The notes under the pieces: model-generated
Database searches by the model: none
Seen by the model: the letters and a program-made list of their open reading frames with translations, nothing else
What the model was told of the DNA's origin: nothing
Shown here: one piece after another, positions 33,543 to 43,905 of the stretch
How positions within the stretch are numbered: position 1 is the first letter of the stretch
Layout: each line of letters begins with the position of its first letter
Source: Siphonodentalium dalli
Lineage: Eukaryota > Mollusca > Scaphopoda > Gadilida > Siphonodentaliidae
Direction of reading: 5' to 3'
Length of the DNA stretch: 64,000 nucleotides
NCBI GenBank assembly: GCA_032622095.1
Contig: CP136069.1
Location: 206,452,750-206,516,749, forward strand
Made by a program: the position numbers and the translations under genes

Positions 33543-35107
33543 GGGGGTGTTTATACATTACCCGGCGAAGATCGCATTCGCTTTAGCCGGCAGCGATAAC
33601 AATAGAGTGTTTATACTTCGCCGGATAAGAATTACGGCTATCCGGATACTCAGCTATACGGTTTTCAACTTTTGGATAAAATGATTTAGTACAAGCACCT
33701 GATTGTCGTATGGATTCTAATTCGCTCTGCGGTTAAGTTAGATGTTTATCTGGGGTCATGCCGTCATGGGTGATTTCCTTTCAACAATTAACTCGAACAA
33801 TATTATTGTGCAATCGCTGATAGACCAGCCCGCTTTTCACCTGTGTATATATTGGTCAGTGTGCCAGTTTGATTGTCTCTAATCAGCTGTCAGGTCGGTG
33901 GTCACGCACCTTGGTTATAAGCTATTATTATAAATACTAACCGATGATGGTACACGTACTCTGCATGTGCTTGGTACATTTGTTGCGCATTCGAGGGAAT
34001 TAATTCATGTACATGTATGTCCATATATATATATGGAAGAAATGGGATGGCACGTTTCTGTGGATTCAAACTTAATGGACAATTAGTTCAATAATCTAAA
34101 TCTGAGTGCGCCGTGGACATATTTACACAGGGACGGGTCTAGAGGGCCTGATTTGGAGGTGTGGGACTGTTCATCTTTGGAATTTATCGACCGACCGTGG
34201 TTATGGCCAGGTGTGAGAATTTTTTTTAATCTGAACCCTGAAAATTGCAAAATCCTAGCATCCAGCCTTAAGATTTCCAATTATTGGACATTTTCCAAAC
34301 TTGACGCACCTCTAATAAGGTGATTTCAGTCCAACAATTTGGTAAAAAAATAAGCAAATGTTGCCTAAAGAAATCACCAATAACAAATTGTTGAAAATAA
34401 AACTACGAGAACAATTTCAACATATTGCTGATGTCAAATGTCCAACTATTGCCGTGTCAGGTATGAAATTTCCAGCTTTTGAATATTTTGATTAAAGTTG
34501 TGATGAGACCCCCCATCGCCACGGCCCTATATACATGGACATGGTGAACGCCCGAGTAAAATTAAAAACATATTTTATTGTATAATGTGCAAACGGAAAA
34601 TGTGTCACATTTGATTCGCGATGTTGAAACTTATATATAAATATAAAATCCAATCCGAATGATTAGACACCAATTTGTAGATGTATGCGACGAAATGATC
34701 TCAAAACTGACAATGGCCATGCTTTTGGTGCGACACTCACTTCACAGGCTGTATGTGAACCCAAACAAACCATTAACAATGTTTTTTAAATATCTATAAA
34801 ATTACCAATAGCAATACCTGAAAGTTTGAGTTGGATATTAATAATTTCGGCATTTCCATTTCTAAAAAGTTTCATTTCACTATAATGCCCAGCCATATCT
34901 CTAACAGGAAGCGGCTAGATGTTTACAGGGGTACAGCAATATCATATTGCAGTTCAGTGAGAACTAAAACGAAAACTATTAACAAGTAAAGGAGACACAT
35001 GAATATATGCGTATCTTCGCCGGCGATGTGTAAACACGCTGCCCAACCTTCGCCGGCTAACGGGTTCGCCGGGTAACGGCTTCACCGGCTATGTGTAAAC
35101 GTCACCA
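33543..35107. mobile_element. 1.57-kb TIR element inserted in S1
   Basis: Left end GGGGGTGTTTATACATTACC, right end ATGTGTAAACGTCACCA, with 'ccggcgaa' motifs clustered just inside both ends. TA lies on both sides and the empty site 'cttagtaaagcgg' is seen in S3 (about 44867). Several extra copies of 'ttcgccgg...gtgtaaac' near 35015-35090 form sub-terminal repeats. No transposase ORF; superfamily undetermined (a TA or TTA/TWA target is possible). Confidence 0.75.
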
Positions 35108-35882
35108 TAGTAAAGCGGCCAAACAGAAAACGAGCTCTTGTTTTCGAAATACCCCTACTATTTTTGTTTGCTGAAAATTTGGCCCGGGACATTGTTTAAG
35201 TGATTAAAGGCGTGTTCGGGATTCCTGACCCCAGTTACAACAACATCAACAGATGTTATTGATAATAGCTACATAAATAAACATGCATCGACGTCGACTT
35301 TGTAGGACTGTTTCAAAAAGTGATATCAGCAGGGCAGTGTTAATTTCTTCTTGGAATGCAAACTTCAATTGGAATGTGATTCAGACTACCATGAAATGTG
35401 TGTAATCCCAAACCTATCAGCATATACAACATTATACACGGAAACAACCGATTACCACCTGTGCATAATGAAAGTCCGGTATGGCTTGCTGAGGAGTATT
35501 TGCATTTAGTGAATTATTAACGCATATATGGTACAATTGCGCATTGAGATAAACCACGTCACAGTGACACTTGGTGGTCATCTTATTCTAAATTTCAACT
35601 AATAACAGCTTGTTTAATATCAATCGTATCGGCATATACCAACTATGCACTGCCATGATTATTAGCATTTAGCGGATTATGCATGCACATATAATTGCAC
35701 ATGTACGTATAATCTGTCTCAATGACAATTATCTAAATATTAAACAAGAGATCATATATTTAGTACACATGTCACATCAAGATAGTTGACTTGTCACCCG
35801 AATATCCATGTCGAATATTCAATTATGTATAATCACCCTTTGAGCAATTGGTTAAAATACGAACCCTAGAGGGGAGTTGAAC

Positions 35883-36985
35883 AACTAAAATTTGCTACAC
35901 CTTTGACGATTTGCCATCTCATAAAGATTGTAGTACTACCCAGAGCTCTATACGGGTGCGATGTAACTCCTCTTGGCAATAAAACGTCCGTCGCCGTAAT
36001 GGAGCGCTCACAGAGAACATGCACACAATTTTCTCAGTCACTACCCAGAAGAGCAAGCACCAAACTCACTCTTGGTCTAGTTGGACTCCTTCCAGTTCAG
36101 AGAGAGATTCACATACGTAAATTATGTTTTCTCGGAAGCTTGATTCATCTTCCACCGGAAAAACAAACTTCTTTGAAATTGTTCGTATTCAAGGCACACC
36201 TCCACAGACTGTTCCAGTGGCCAGCGAGTGGTTTTGTTGCGGAGATTTTTCCTATCCTTCAGGAATATGGCATCGAATCACATTTGGAAAACTTTTTGCT
36301 GAACGGTTGTTTCCCAGATCCTAATTCTTGGAAAACTATAGTCAAAAACGTTGTAAAAATTAAATACTCAGCACAGTGGAGACATTCAGTTTCTACTGAT
36401 CAGAATTTATTGATCCTCGGAAATGTTGTTCGGGATCCATTGTCCGGCTGGAAATTTTGGAAGATGCTTCAATCGTTTCCACGCGCATCAACAAAATTAA
36501 AGAATCTCGCGATATTACCTAACAAAACAACGTATTACAACAATTTAACATGTCAGCTATGCTCTTCTGTATATAACAACGAAATCGATCATGCATTATA
36601 TTCGTGCACATCGCTTCACATTCTAGCTATAAGGAACTGTTTATGGGACACAATACTCAGTCATCACGGAGTTACCGTGTCATTGTATCTAGACAGCCTC
36701 ACAAGAAGCGATCTCTACGCCCTCCTCCTAGGTTCGGATGATCCACGCATTACGTGGGAGATCAGTCACTGCCAAGAACAGATAATAGACATATCAGCCT
36801 CATTCCTTCTGATTCTGACCAGGGCAATCAGAGGAACTTTTAGGAGATGACTTACCATGTATAAATTCACTTTGTACAAAGACCATACGCTTGCGACATG
36901 TACTATACATGACACTATTTGTTACTTTTACAGTATTTAATGTATTATTATATCAATCTCTCCGTAGACGGAGGTAATAAATAAA
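35883..36985 (+). mobile_element. 5'-truncated LINE in S1
   Basis: Begins abruptly in RT-coding sequence and ends with a short 3' UTR and 'aataaataaatatata' tail. The S3 counterpart has ~50 bp of other sequence here, so insertion came with a small target deletion. Flanking unit sequence resumes at 'attgatatgtagtaatcac'. Confidence 0.8.
35885..36850 (+). pseudogene. LINE ORF2 C-terminal fragment (after the RT domain)
   Basis: The open frame enters from the truncation point without a start codon and runs ~320 codons to a stop at 36848. It covers the thumb/C-terminal part of a non-LTR reverse transcriptase: VVLPRALYGCD is the conserved '..LYG.E' step after the polymerase core, and GLVGLLPVQREIHIRKLCFL follows as in LINE proteins. 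Near the end CQLCSSVYNNEIDHALYSC gives a C-x2-C-x8-H-x4-C knuckle. The endonuclease and catalytic RT motifs are missing by 5' truncation. The frame is intact, so the insertion is recent. Clade (CR1/Jockey/L2-like) is not resolved. Confidence 0.8.
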
Positions 36986-37633
36986 TATATATTGATATGT
37001 AGTAATCACATCCGGGTACTTTGCTATCTTGTTAGTAAATCGATAGGCACCATTAGAGAGTGGATCTATTGACGTACGTTTGCCGCATCACGTTCATTGT
37101 GTTCATTTTCAACAGCTTTGGCAGTGTACCTTTCTACAGCGATGTGGACACCTCCGTCAATAAAATTAATTGAATCAATACCTATAGAGTTTGGTGGCAT
37201 ACATCAAGCGCCGTGATGATACGGTACTTGACAAAACTTTAGTTCAAGATGAATTCTTTCAATGCCGCGGCATACGTTCAGGTCGATGTAATGACGCCGG
37301 GCGACGAGAAAGATTAATCGAGTTAAGTAACGTGTGACTGTATAGTCCTACATTGTTCACAACACTAGTCGGGATGTGATTGCCCCGTCCTTCCTAGACA
37401 TAAAACAGGCTCAGATGGCGTTATATCACTGCATATATATGCATGTGAGAAAACTTGGTATCACAGCCTATATTAGTAACGCTCACCTGGGTGGACCAAT
37501 CTTTTGTGTGAGTGCTCGGAAGTCGATAATTTGTCAAGCAAGGCGTGTGACACTAATACAATGCACATATGCCTATTGCAATCACTACAGAACGTTTTAC
37601 AGCGCAGGCGACTACTTAAAACATATTAACAGT

Positions 37634-38565
37634 CAGAGGCGGACTGGGCCAAGAAACCGGCCCGGGAAATTAATATAATACCGGCCCATCTGTTGGGGGG
37701 GGGCGTCCACAGTCCACCTTGGAAAATTCCAACTGCACCCCCCCCCCCCCCCTTGAATCAGAATCAGACCAAATACATGTTTTTGCATAATTCCATTTGC
37801 ACCTCTGGTCTAATATCATATATATTCATAAACCATGGTTCTATATATTCCCGGTATGAGACCATTCAGATATTTTTACCTGAAAAATTGCATAAAATCT
37901 AACATCTAGCGGTCTAACTCCAGACAAATGCACACGGCTACGGACAAGAGACCATGCAGGACACACCGGGCTGTTCATGGTTGTTCGGCCCGGGGTGAGA
38001 ACATTTTGAAAAATATACAAGAAAATCTCGAATCCGATAAACTAGACTGGCATCAACTGAAGCGTTCCTATTTTCTTGTAAATTTCAATTGGGGGAGGGG
38101 TGCGTAAGAATTTTTTTGGGATTTACAGCTGGGAGTTACCGTTAAAATCTCGAGATTAATGGGGTCTTTACGTGGTGTTATATGATGCCGACAAGTTCAT
38201 TTAATGTCAAAATTACGATTAGCCAATTCGGCTGGTTAAACAACACATGTGGCGGCCCACGTCCGGAATTTTCCCGGTCTCCCGATCGGCCATGCAGTCC
38301 GCCTCTGCCCTCATGAATTTATTTGAGAAGAATATACCATCTTATTGGATACACGGCTGGTTAAACAACACATGTGGCGGCCCACGTCGGTTTCATTTGC
38401 GGCCCAAGTTGTGGTTCGGCGGCCCAACCACATATACCCCCACCCCCAAACCGTAAAAAAACCCTCGGATTCTCGCTTGATAGAAAATCACGTGGAATCA
38501 GAATTTTTCCGGCCTCCGGCCCATCGGGAAATTTCCCGGTCTCCCGATCGGCCAGTCCGCCTCTG
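37634..38565. mobile_element. hAT-like non-autonomous element in S2
   Basis: Terminal inverted repeats CAGAGGCGGACTGG / CCAGTCCGCCTCTG and an 8-bp duplication TTAACAGT (37626-37633, 38566-38573). S1 has the empty site, tctacagtaaataaaag. CAG-starting TIRs with 8-bp duplications are the hAT signature. No transposase. The right third has repeated 'gaccgggaaa'-type and 'gtggcggcccacgtc' phrases. Confidence 0.9.
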
Positions 38566-38849
38566 TTAACAGTAAATAAAAGGTCGGTCACCGGACCTCA
38601 TTGGATATTATAACGTTCATTGCTCGAGGCGAGTCGAGGGTTGATTGGTATGATATAAGTCTGTTTATCGGCTTCGTCGCCGGTCCACATGTAACCCATA
38701 CACAGCAGGCAAACATCTACTTACTATTAAACACTCATAAACCCAAACCCAACAGACGCTCTTCAGCGGCATTATAGCATACAAACGTGGGTTGTAGGAA
38801 AGGGCTGTAACTCTTCCCGGGGATCATCCCAAACTCCAAACCAAGGCTA

Positions 38850-39259
38850 TTAACCCTTTACCCAACAGAAGGGCCCTGTGCCAATGCATTCTCTTATATA
38901 TGCGAGTCGACCATAGGTCGCCTCGCATATATAAGAGAATGCATTGGCTTAACACATTAAAAATTATAAAATTGTTAAAGAATGTAAGAAAAAATGGTAA
39001 AAAGTGTTAAAAAAAGATTTTTTTTAGGCCAATGCATTCTCTTATATATGCGAGGCGACCTATGGTCGACTCGCATATATAAGATAATGCATTGGCACAG
39101 GGCATAACTGTAACTATCACAATGTGGTCAAGGAGCCGGTTCCAATGATATCCATATTTGTATGGTTCTATTGAGACAGACCGAAGATATTTTAGGCTGT
39201 TGAAGCTTTATTTGGCCGGTTTTGGCCGGTTTTGGCCGGTTTGTTGGGTAAAGGGTTAA
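38850..39259 (-). mobile_element. TTAA-MITE-1 copy E
   Basis: TTAA at 38850-38853 and 39256-39259, termini CCCTTTACCCAACA / TGTTGGGTAAAGGG; reverse orientation relative to the copy at 4159. Carries the cassette at 38874-39102 and an arm with three 'ttttggccgg' steps. S4 (53662) and S1 (32093) lack it and read 'ggctattatgcattgcg', so it arrived after the S2/S4 duplication; the empty site differs by one A from a perfect TTAA. Confidence 0.88.
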
Positions 39260-39377
39260 TGCATTGCGTTTTCGCAATCTCTACCAGGGCGCACCTGTCA
39301 AACTTCCTTTCTGACTCTGTCACCGGCTCGGTACTAGTCTGTGGTTTCTATATTTAGCTCGGGATTTTCCAGCAAAA

Positions 39378-39563
39378 ATGGCGAAAACCGATCGCCCGAA
39401 AGTCAAATTTCTTATGCGCGTTGAGAACAATTCCCGCACTAAAAACTTAATGACAGAATGGATGATCAGAGCGTTAGTTTTGTTGACGATTTTAGCAAGC
39501 TACTCGTCAACATTGCAGCAAATTAGAATTCTTGTGTTTGACTTGCCACGCGTGTTGTCTTGA
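39378..39563 (+). CDS. Hypothetical ORF of the S unit, 61 codons (S2 copy)
   Basis: Same frame as the S1 copy: MAKTDRPKVKFLMRVENN, then LVLLTILASYSS and a hydrophobic tail ILVFDLPRVLS. Start context AAAAATGG. Unrecognised. It agrees with the S4 copy at every residue but one (M/R) up to the S4 frameshift. Confidence 0.3.
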   Translation: MAKTDRPKVKFLMRVENNSRTKNLMTEWMIRALVLLTILASYSSTLQQIRILVFDLPRVLS

Positions 39564-39949
39564 CATTATCGTCCATGTGCATTTATACTTTTATGTTGAT
39601 AAAATAATCGGAGAACCAAATCACACCGTTTCGCAATATAGATCTTTGCTTCTAGTGGGACTTTCGAAACTTAACGTATGAAATTATACAAATTTTAATC
39701 GATATTGTGTGTCTTTAACAAGTGCAGCATGTTGCTCAGCTCGCTTAGTATATACATGCATCTTAATATCGCGGAAGTCCACCAAATGTGGCTAAAATAT
39801 CGCCGGGGTAGCAGCGTCTTACCTATAGTCATCAAGGGAAGGTAACCCTTCATGGAGCTTGGCGTTTTCGTTGTAAATCCACGGTCAATATTTTGACAGT
39901 TTTATAGTAGGTCATGTAGTTGTCGGTCGAATTACAAAACACTCGGTAT

Positions 39950-40122
39950 CAAATGAGTTACGGGGTTAATATATTAGTTGCGGGGTTAATATATTAGTTG
40001 CGGGGTTAATATATGACTTGCGGGGTTAATATATGAGTTGCGGGGTTAATATATGAGTTGTGAGTTGCGGGGTTAATATATGAGTTGAGGGGTTAATATA
40101 TGAGTTGCGGGGTTAATATATG
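39950..40122 (+). repeat. 20-bp tandem repeat in S2
   Basis: About eight units 'gagttgcggggttaatatat', one with a small internal duplication (gagttgtgagttgcgg), which is also present in S4 and so predates the S2/S4 split. Confidence 0.9.
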
Positions 40123-40364
40123 CCGTTGGGCGAATACCAAACATTTGTTTAACAACAAAACGAGTCTCCCACGGACGATATCGATGTTTAAAAGACATTA
40201 TCAAAGCATCGATCGCTTTCCATTGTTCTAATGAAGCGAACAGTGCTAACTTTCGAGTTATTTTACCGTTATTAGTCCGCTATTGTACAATTGTAATGCA
40301 GCACGCGTTGCCCGGAATGTTTGTGAGTGATCGAATGTATTCCTTTTGTGTGTACTGGTGTATA

Positions 40365-40512
40365 TAGGTATGTGTGTATGGATTTCGCCAAAGAGTGCGT
40401 GTTTTGTTTCTATGTACTGATATATGTATGTGTGTATGGATTTCGAGAGAGAAAGTCTGTTTGTCTTGCTTCTATTATGTACTGCGTAGGTAAATATGTG
40501 TGTATGGATTTA
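40365..40512 (+). repeat. ~60-bp tandem repeat in S2
   Basis: Two and a half copies of 'gtgtgtatggatttcg' plus 'gtcttg.ttctatgtactg'. Equivalent arrays are at 33380-33540, 44720-44870 and 54775-54915. Confidence 0.7.
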
Positions 40513-40734
40513 ATGCAGAGGCCAAACCGAAAAAGAGCTCTAGTTTTCGAAATACCCCAACCCACTGTAGAACAAGTTGAAACCAACTTTTTTAAAGAAG
40601 AAATATATATTGTTCACGAAACTCATTGTGAAATCGGTGGTGACTATTGTCAAGTCGACGATGAACGATACCCGCCAGTGACTTTTTCCAGAAATTCAGA
40701 TTTTGGTGAAGCGAGTCGGGTGGCTAAGTCCTAA
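40513..40734 (+). CDS. Hypothetical ORF of type B units, 73 codons (S2 copy)
   Basis: ATG at 40513 opens MQRPNRKRALVFEIPQPTVE; the C-terminal half has CEIGGDYCQVDDERYPPVTF and ends EASRVAKS. 'taatgcag' just before AGG could also be a splice acceptor, making this a terminal exon. The S4 copy (54920-55141) differs by a single amino acid (T/N) over the full length. In S1 and S3 most of this ORF is removed by a shared deletion. The composition (charged, two Cys) is protein-like, but no family is recognised. Conservation may simply reflect recent duplication. Confidence 0.4.
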   Translation: MQRPNRKRALVFEIPQPTVEQVETNFFKEEIYIVHETHCEIGGDYCQVDDERYPPVTFSRNSDFGEASRVAKS

Positions 40735-41240
40735 CATATTTGCCAACATTGTTGGTGTTAAAGTTACTACATCATACCATGATATCTACAGTGTTGGTTA
40801 ATTTGGATTTTCCTGCCATTTGAAGCCGAAACATTTATTTTTTGTTGAAAAATCTCGCTTTTTTCAAACATCATTCAAACGATATTTCCAATAATGCTGA
40901 AATATTTAATCCTTATAGTGTAGCAGTTATCTGACAAGAATATGTAGAAAGAAGTTAAGAAAAATCATTTTAACGGTTTGTGAGATATAGGATCTTAGCT
41001 ACCACTCCCCCAAACAATTTCACAAAATTTCATGAGACCCAACAGGACTCGTTTGCTGAAAATTGGGCCCGGGACCAATTATCTATTTATAAAATCCCCA
41101 TGGGACCACAGATTTCTAAAATTTGTAGAACAGTATACACCGGTCGCGTTAATAAGATGTGTGTAATGCCAAACCTTTCAGCATATACGATATTGTACAC
41201 AGAGACAACTAATTACCACCTGCGCATAATGAAAGTCCGG
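40735..41240. other. S2-unit sequence without ORF
   Basis: Continues the type B unit; its S4 counterpart (55142-55612) is nearly identical except for a ~40-bp deletion near 55552. It carries 'tggggcccgggaccaatta'-like sequence where the S1/S3 deletion rejoins. Confidence 0.5.
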
Positions 41241-41242
41241 TA

Positions 41243-42120
41243 CACCCTAAATCTAGTTGGGTAAGAAGTTATCCAACAGTCAATCAACCGTTGTATGCCC
41301 ACAGCACCTATCTACGTTGTATGAGAAGTTGCATGACAATATTGTTGGATACACTTTTACACAACGTTGCATATATATTTACTACCAACGGTTTTATGTT
41401 AATTATACAACGTGTTGGATGAAATTTCACACAACACTCAATCAACATTAATTGCCCACAGCACCTATCTACGTTTATTGAACTGTTGGGTGTTGGGTAG
41501 AGTTGGATGACATTTGTTGATTGGAAAGTTTACCCAACGTTGATTGGAAAGTAAAATGGGGCAACAAGTCGTGGATAGCTTTCCGGGTATAGTATACCTT
41601 TGTTATAATTATTCTTCGTACGATACACTGATTATGTTGGCCTTATGTGTTGAGTGTATGAGTGTACTACTTTACTCAAATTAGTGCCGTCAGCAGTTGT
41701 GTAAATTTGTAAACTTCAAAATTTGGCAAATATAAATGAATATACACTCAATACATAAAGCCTACATAATCAGTGTATCGTACAAAGAATAATTATAACA
41801 AAGGTATACTATACCGGCAAAGCTATCCACGACGTCTTGTCCCATTTTCCAGTCGCTCAGGAGTTTTCTCCCACAGTCGTCCATCTTGTTTTGAAATATT
41901 TGGAGCCAAAAACTCGCATGCTCGCCCGCATCGGAAACGCGCTGCTATTGGATGACCCGGTCACGTGGCGGTTTTATCCAATGTGGTATGAAAGTAATAC
42001 CACAGAAGACTGTTCACGCAATCAGTTGTGTACATCGTACTAAACTGTTGGATAATAAGTACACAACAAATTCGCACCCAACGAGTTGTATACAACTTTC
42101 ATCCAACTAGATTTAGGGTG
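41243..42120. mobile_element. TA-flanked element in S2 (878 bp)
   Basis: TIRs CACCCTAAATCTAGTTGG / CCAACTAGATTTAGGGTG, TA at 41241-41242 and 42121-42122. S1 (35479) and S3 (45238) show the empty site 'gtccggtatggcttgct'. Inside is a second long inverted repeat (41553-41848), plus many 'caacgttg' and 'gttgggt' steps. No transposase. Probably a Tc1/mariner-type MITE by target; uncertain. Confidence 0.85.
41553..41848. repeat. Nested inverted repeat inside the TA element
   Basis: AAAATGGGGCAACAAGTCGT at the left pairs with ACGACGTCTTGTCCCATTTT at the right with one to three mismatches, and pairing continues through 'gtatagtatacctttgttat' and 'cgtacgatacactgattatg'. About 115-bp arms with a ~65-bp loop. 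It may be an older foldback element caught inside the TA element. Same at 55925-56220. Confidence 0.8.
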
Positions 42121-42157
42121 TATGGCTTGCTGGGGAGTATTTACATTTGGTGAATTA

Positions 42158-42556
42158 TTAACCCTTTACCCAACAGAAGGGCCCTGTGCCAATGCATTCT
42201 CTTATATATGCGAGTCGACCATAGGTCGCCTCGCATATATAAGAGAATGCATTGGCTTAACACATTAAAAATTATAAAATTGTTAAAGAATGTAAGAAAA
42301 AATGGTAAAAAGTGTTAAAAATATTTTTTTTTAGGCCAATGCATTCTCTTATATATGCGAGGCGACCTATGGTCGACTCGCATATATAAGAGAATGCATT
42401 GGCACAGGGCATAACTGTAACTATCACAATGTGGTCAAGGAGCCGGTTCCAATGATATCCATATTTGTATGGTTTTATTGAGACAGACCCAAGATAATTT
42501 AGGTTGTTGAAGCTTTATTTGGCCGGTTTTGGCCGGTTTGTTGGGTAAAGGGTTAA
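42158..42556 (-). mobile_element. TTAA-MITE-1 copy F
   Basis: TTAA at 42158-42161 and 42553-42556. Short arm (gaaggg) and cassette (42182-42409) at the left, long arm with 'ggccggttttggccgg' at the right. S1 (~35515) and S3 (~45277) hold the perfect empty site gaattaTTAAcgcat. The same site in S4 carries the element in the opposite orientation. Confidence 0.92.
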
Positions 42557-43219
42557 CGCATAGCAGAATTGCGCATTAAGATAAACCAAGTCACATTGAC
42601 ACCTGGTGGTCAGCTTGCGTAATGTCAATCGTATCAGCATAAACCAACTCTTCACTGCCATGATTGTTAGCATTTAGTGGATTATGCGTGTATATAGAAC
42701 AAGAAAACCATAGTCAGGAATGGTAACGCGCTCAATATGATATATTATATACCCATGCTTGTAATTATAGAATATAAAATATATTGGTTTCGCGAATGAC
42801 CAACTCAGAATTCCGTTAAAATAACAATAACAACCAGCAGCTAATTAACGAACCGGCGGCCGACTCGGCCGTCTCAGACCACAACCATCAGTGGGCTGCA
42901 GAACGAAACATATCTATAAAAGTTGAAATATAAGACTTACAAATTATCTTTGTCCACAATTGTTTCTCTCAATGAGAACAGAGAATGTCGGCGTCAGTAA
43001 AAACGAAGCACGCGCCTTTGATTGTCCGATCTCCTCTTTTAAAGCAGCGGGGTTTATCGGCGCCGATTTCTGATTAACCAATTCCTCTGAACATTGGCCC
43101 AATTTATTGATCTATTAGATCGGCCAACTTTGATAGCCATTGTATGATTCAGATCCCAATATGAACCTTTATGCACCGATTTGGGAATTTGCGTAGTTGG
43201 CGCTGGGATGTTCATATTG

Positions 43220-43359
43220 GATTGTGTTCTAGTGGAAAGAATGTTCGAAATATTCCTGTGCTGTTTTTCGTTTATATGGCTGTAGTTGTTGATCGACTGA
43301 ATGTTTTTGTGGCCACTGATCTGCATAATTTGATTTGCGGGGACGTTATTTTCGGACAC
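43220..43359 (-). pseudogene. Tyrosine-recombinase C-terminal fragment (Crypton-like)
   Basis: Minus-strand frame reads NQIMQISGHKNIQSINNYSH then INEKQHRNISNIL. G-H-K-N followed 8 residues later by N-Y-S is the end of the tyrosine recombinase catalytic box (GH...Y nucleophile), and the IN..QS.NNYS...QH..IS.ILS wording is typical of Crypton-derived recombinases of animals. The R and first H of the catalytic set would lie upstream and are not recognised. No start codon and no upstream domain, so this is a remnant. DIRS/Ngaro YR is the alternative. Confidence 0.6.
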
Positions 43360-43404
43360 TGGGGGGTGCAGAGGTCGACCAATATCTCCTGGACTAATTA
43401 TCTT

Positions 43405-43665
43405 ATTTCATCTTCAGACAGCTTTAGACGAAGGAAAAGAAATAAGGTGCCTTTTCTGTGACATCAGCAAATCTTTTGATAAAGTTTGGCATAAGGGATT
43501 ATTGTCCAAACTAAGTAACATAGTTGTGTGTGAAAACACATACGACATTTTGAAAAATTATTTGGAAAATCGACAACAAAGAGTCATTTTGGAAATCTGT
43601 AGAATCTGGTGTCCCCCAAGGAAAAATACTGGGTCCCCTACTATTCTTGATATGACACAATGCCG
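43405..43665 (+). pseudogene. LINE reverse-transcriptase fragment, frameshifted
   Basis: Frame 1 reads LQTALDEGKEIRCLF then CDISKSFDKVWHKGLLSKL and YLENRQQRVILE: RT motif A with its catalytic Asp (CDIS) and the following helix. A shift near 43600 moves the continuation ESGVPQGKILGPLLFL (motif B) to another frame, and a stop follows shortly. The YADD box is missing. A decayed non-LTR RT of Jockey/CR1-like type. Confidence 0.75.
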
Positions 43666-43905
43666 GAGATATAATCCATATAGTTCAGTGAAGGGCTTTC
43701 CTTGGCGGAAAAATCTGTTGTCTGCTTATTTTTCCTGAACATCCCTCCAGATGAATAATAGACCATTCCAATGTATAATTTTATAACTGAACAGGTGAAT
43801 TCATTTAGAAAAGAGAGGGTTAATTGACTACATTAGTTTACCTCTTCCTCTAGATTTGGCACCAGGTTTAACAATCCATATATTCTTCACACCATCAATT
43901 TGGAA

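Larger units (their letters stand above)
31735..37345 (+). repeat. Segmental unit S1 (type A, with three insertions)
   Basis: Starts 'cacaacactagtcgggatgc' and ends 'aacgtgtgactgtatag'. Compared with the other units it lacks the hAT-like element, the TA element and a ~490-bp stretch including the 73-codon ORF, as S3 does where S3 overlaps. It gained a 1,565-bp TIR element and a truncated LINE that S3 lacks. Its junction with S2 (37341-37345) is the empty site of the 6-kb foldback element. Confidence 0.85.
37346..42951 (+). repeat. Segmental unit S2 (type B)
   Basis: Same start as S1 but with a hAT-like insertion, a ~170-bp extra segment (38660-38850), MITE-1 copy E, the full 73-codon ORF region, the TA element and MITE-1 copy F. 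S4 shares all but MITE E. After 'cttacaaattatctt' the similarity to S4 stops and transposon debris follows. Confidence 0.85.
42952..43905. other. Transposon debris between S2 and S3
   Basis: Replaces the S-unit end and start expected here. Holds a tyrosine-recombinase fragment (minus strand), an RT fragment (plus strand), and a 40-bp phrase (tcctgaacatccctccagat, 43735-43770) that also occurs at 20316-20352 upstream of the lectin gene. Confidence 0.6.

Noticed and set aside
38361-38613. Proline/glycine-rich frames near the right end of the hAT element
   Set aside because: Three overlapping frames on two strands within non-coding transposon sequence that carries repeated 'ggcggcccacgt' phrases.
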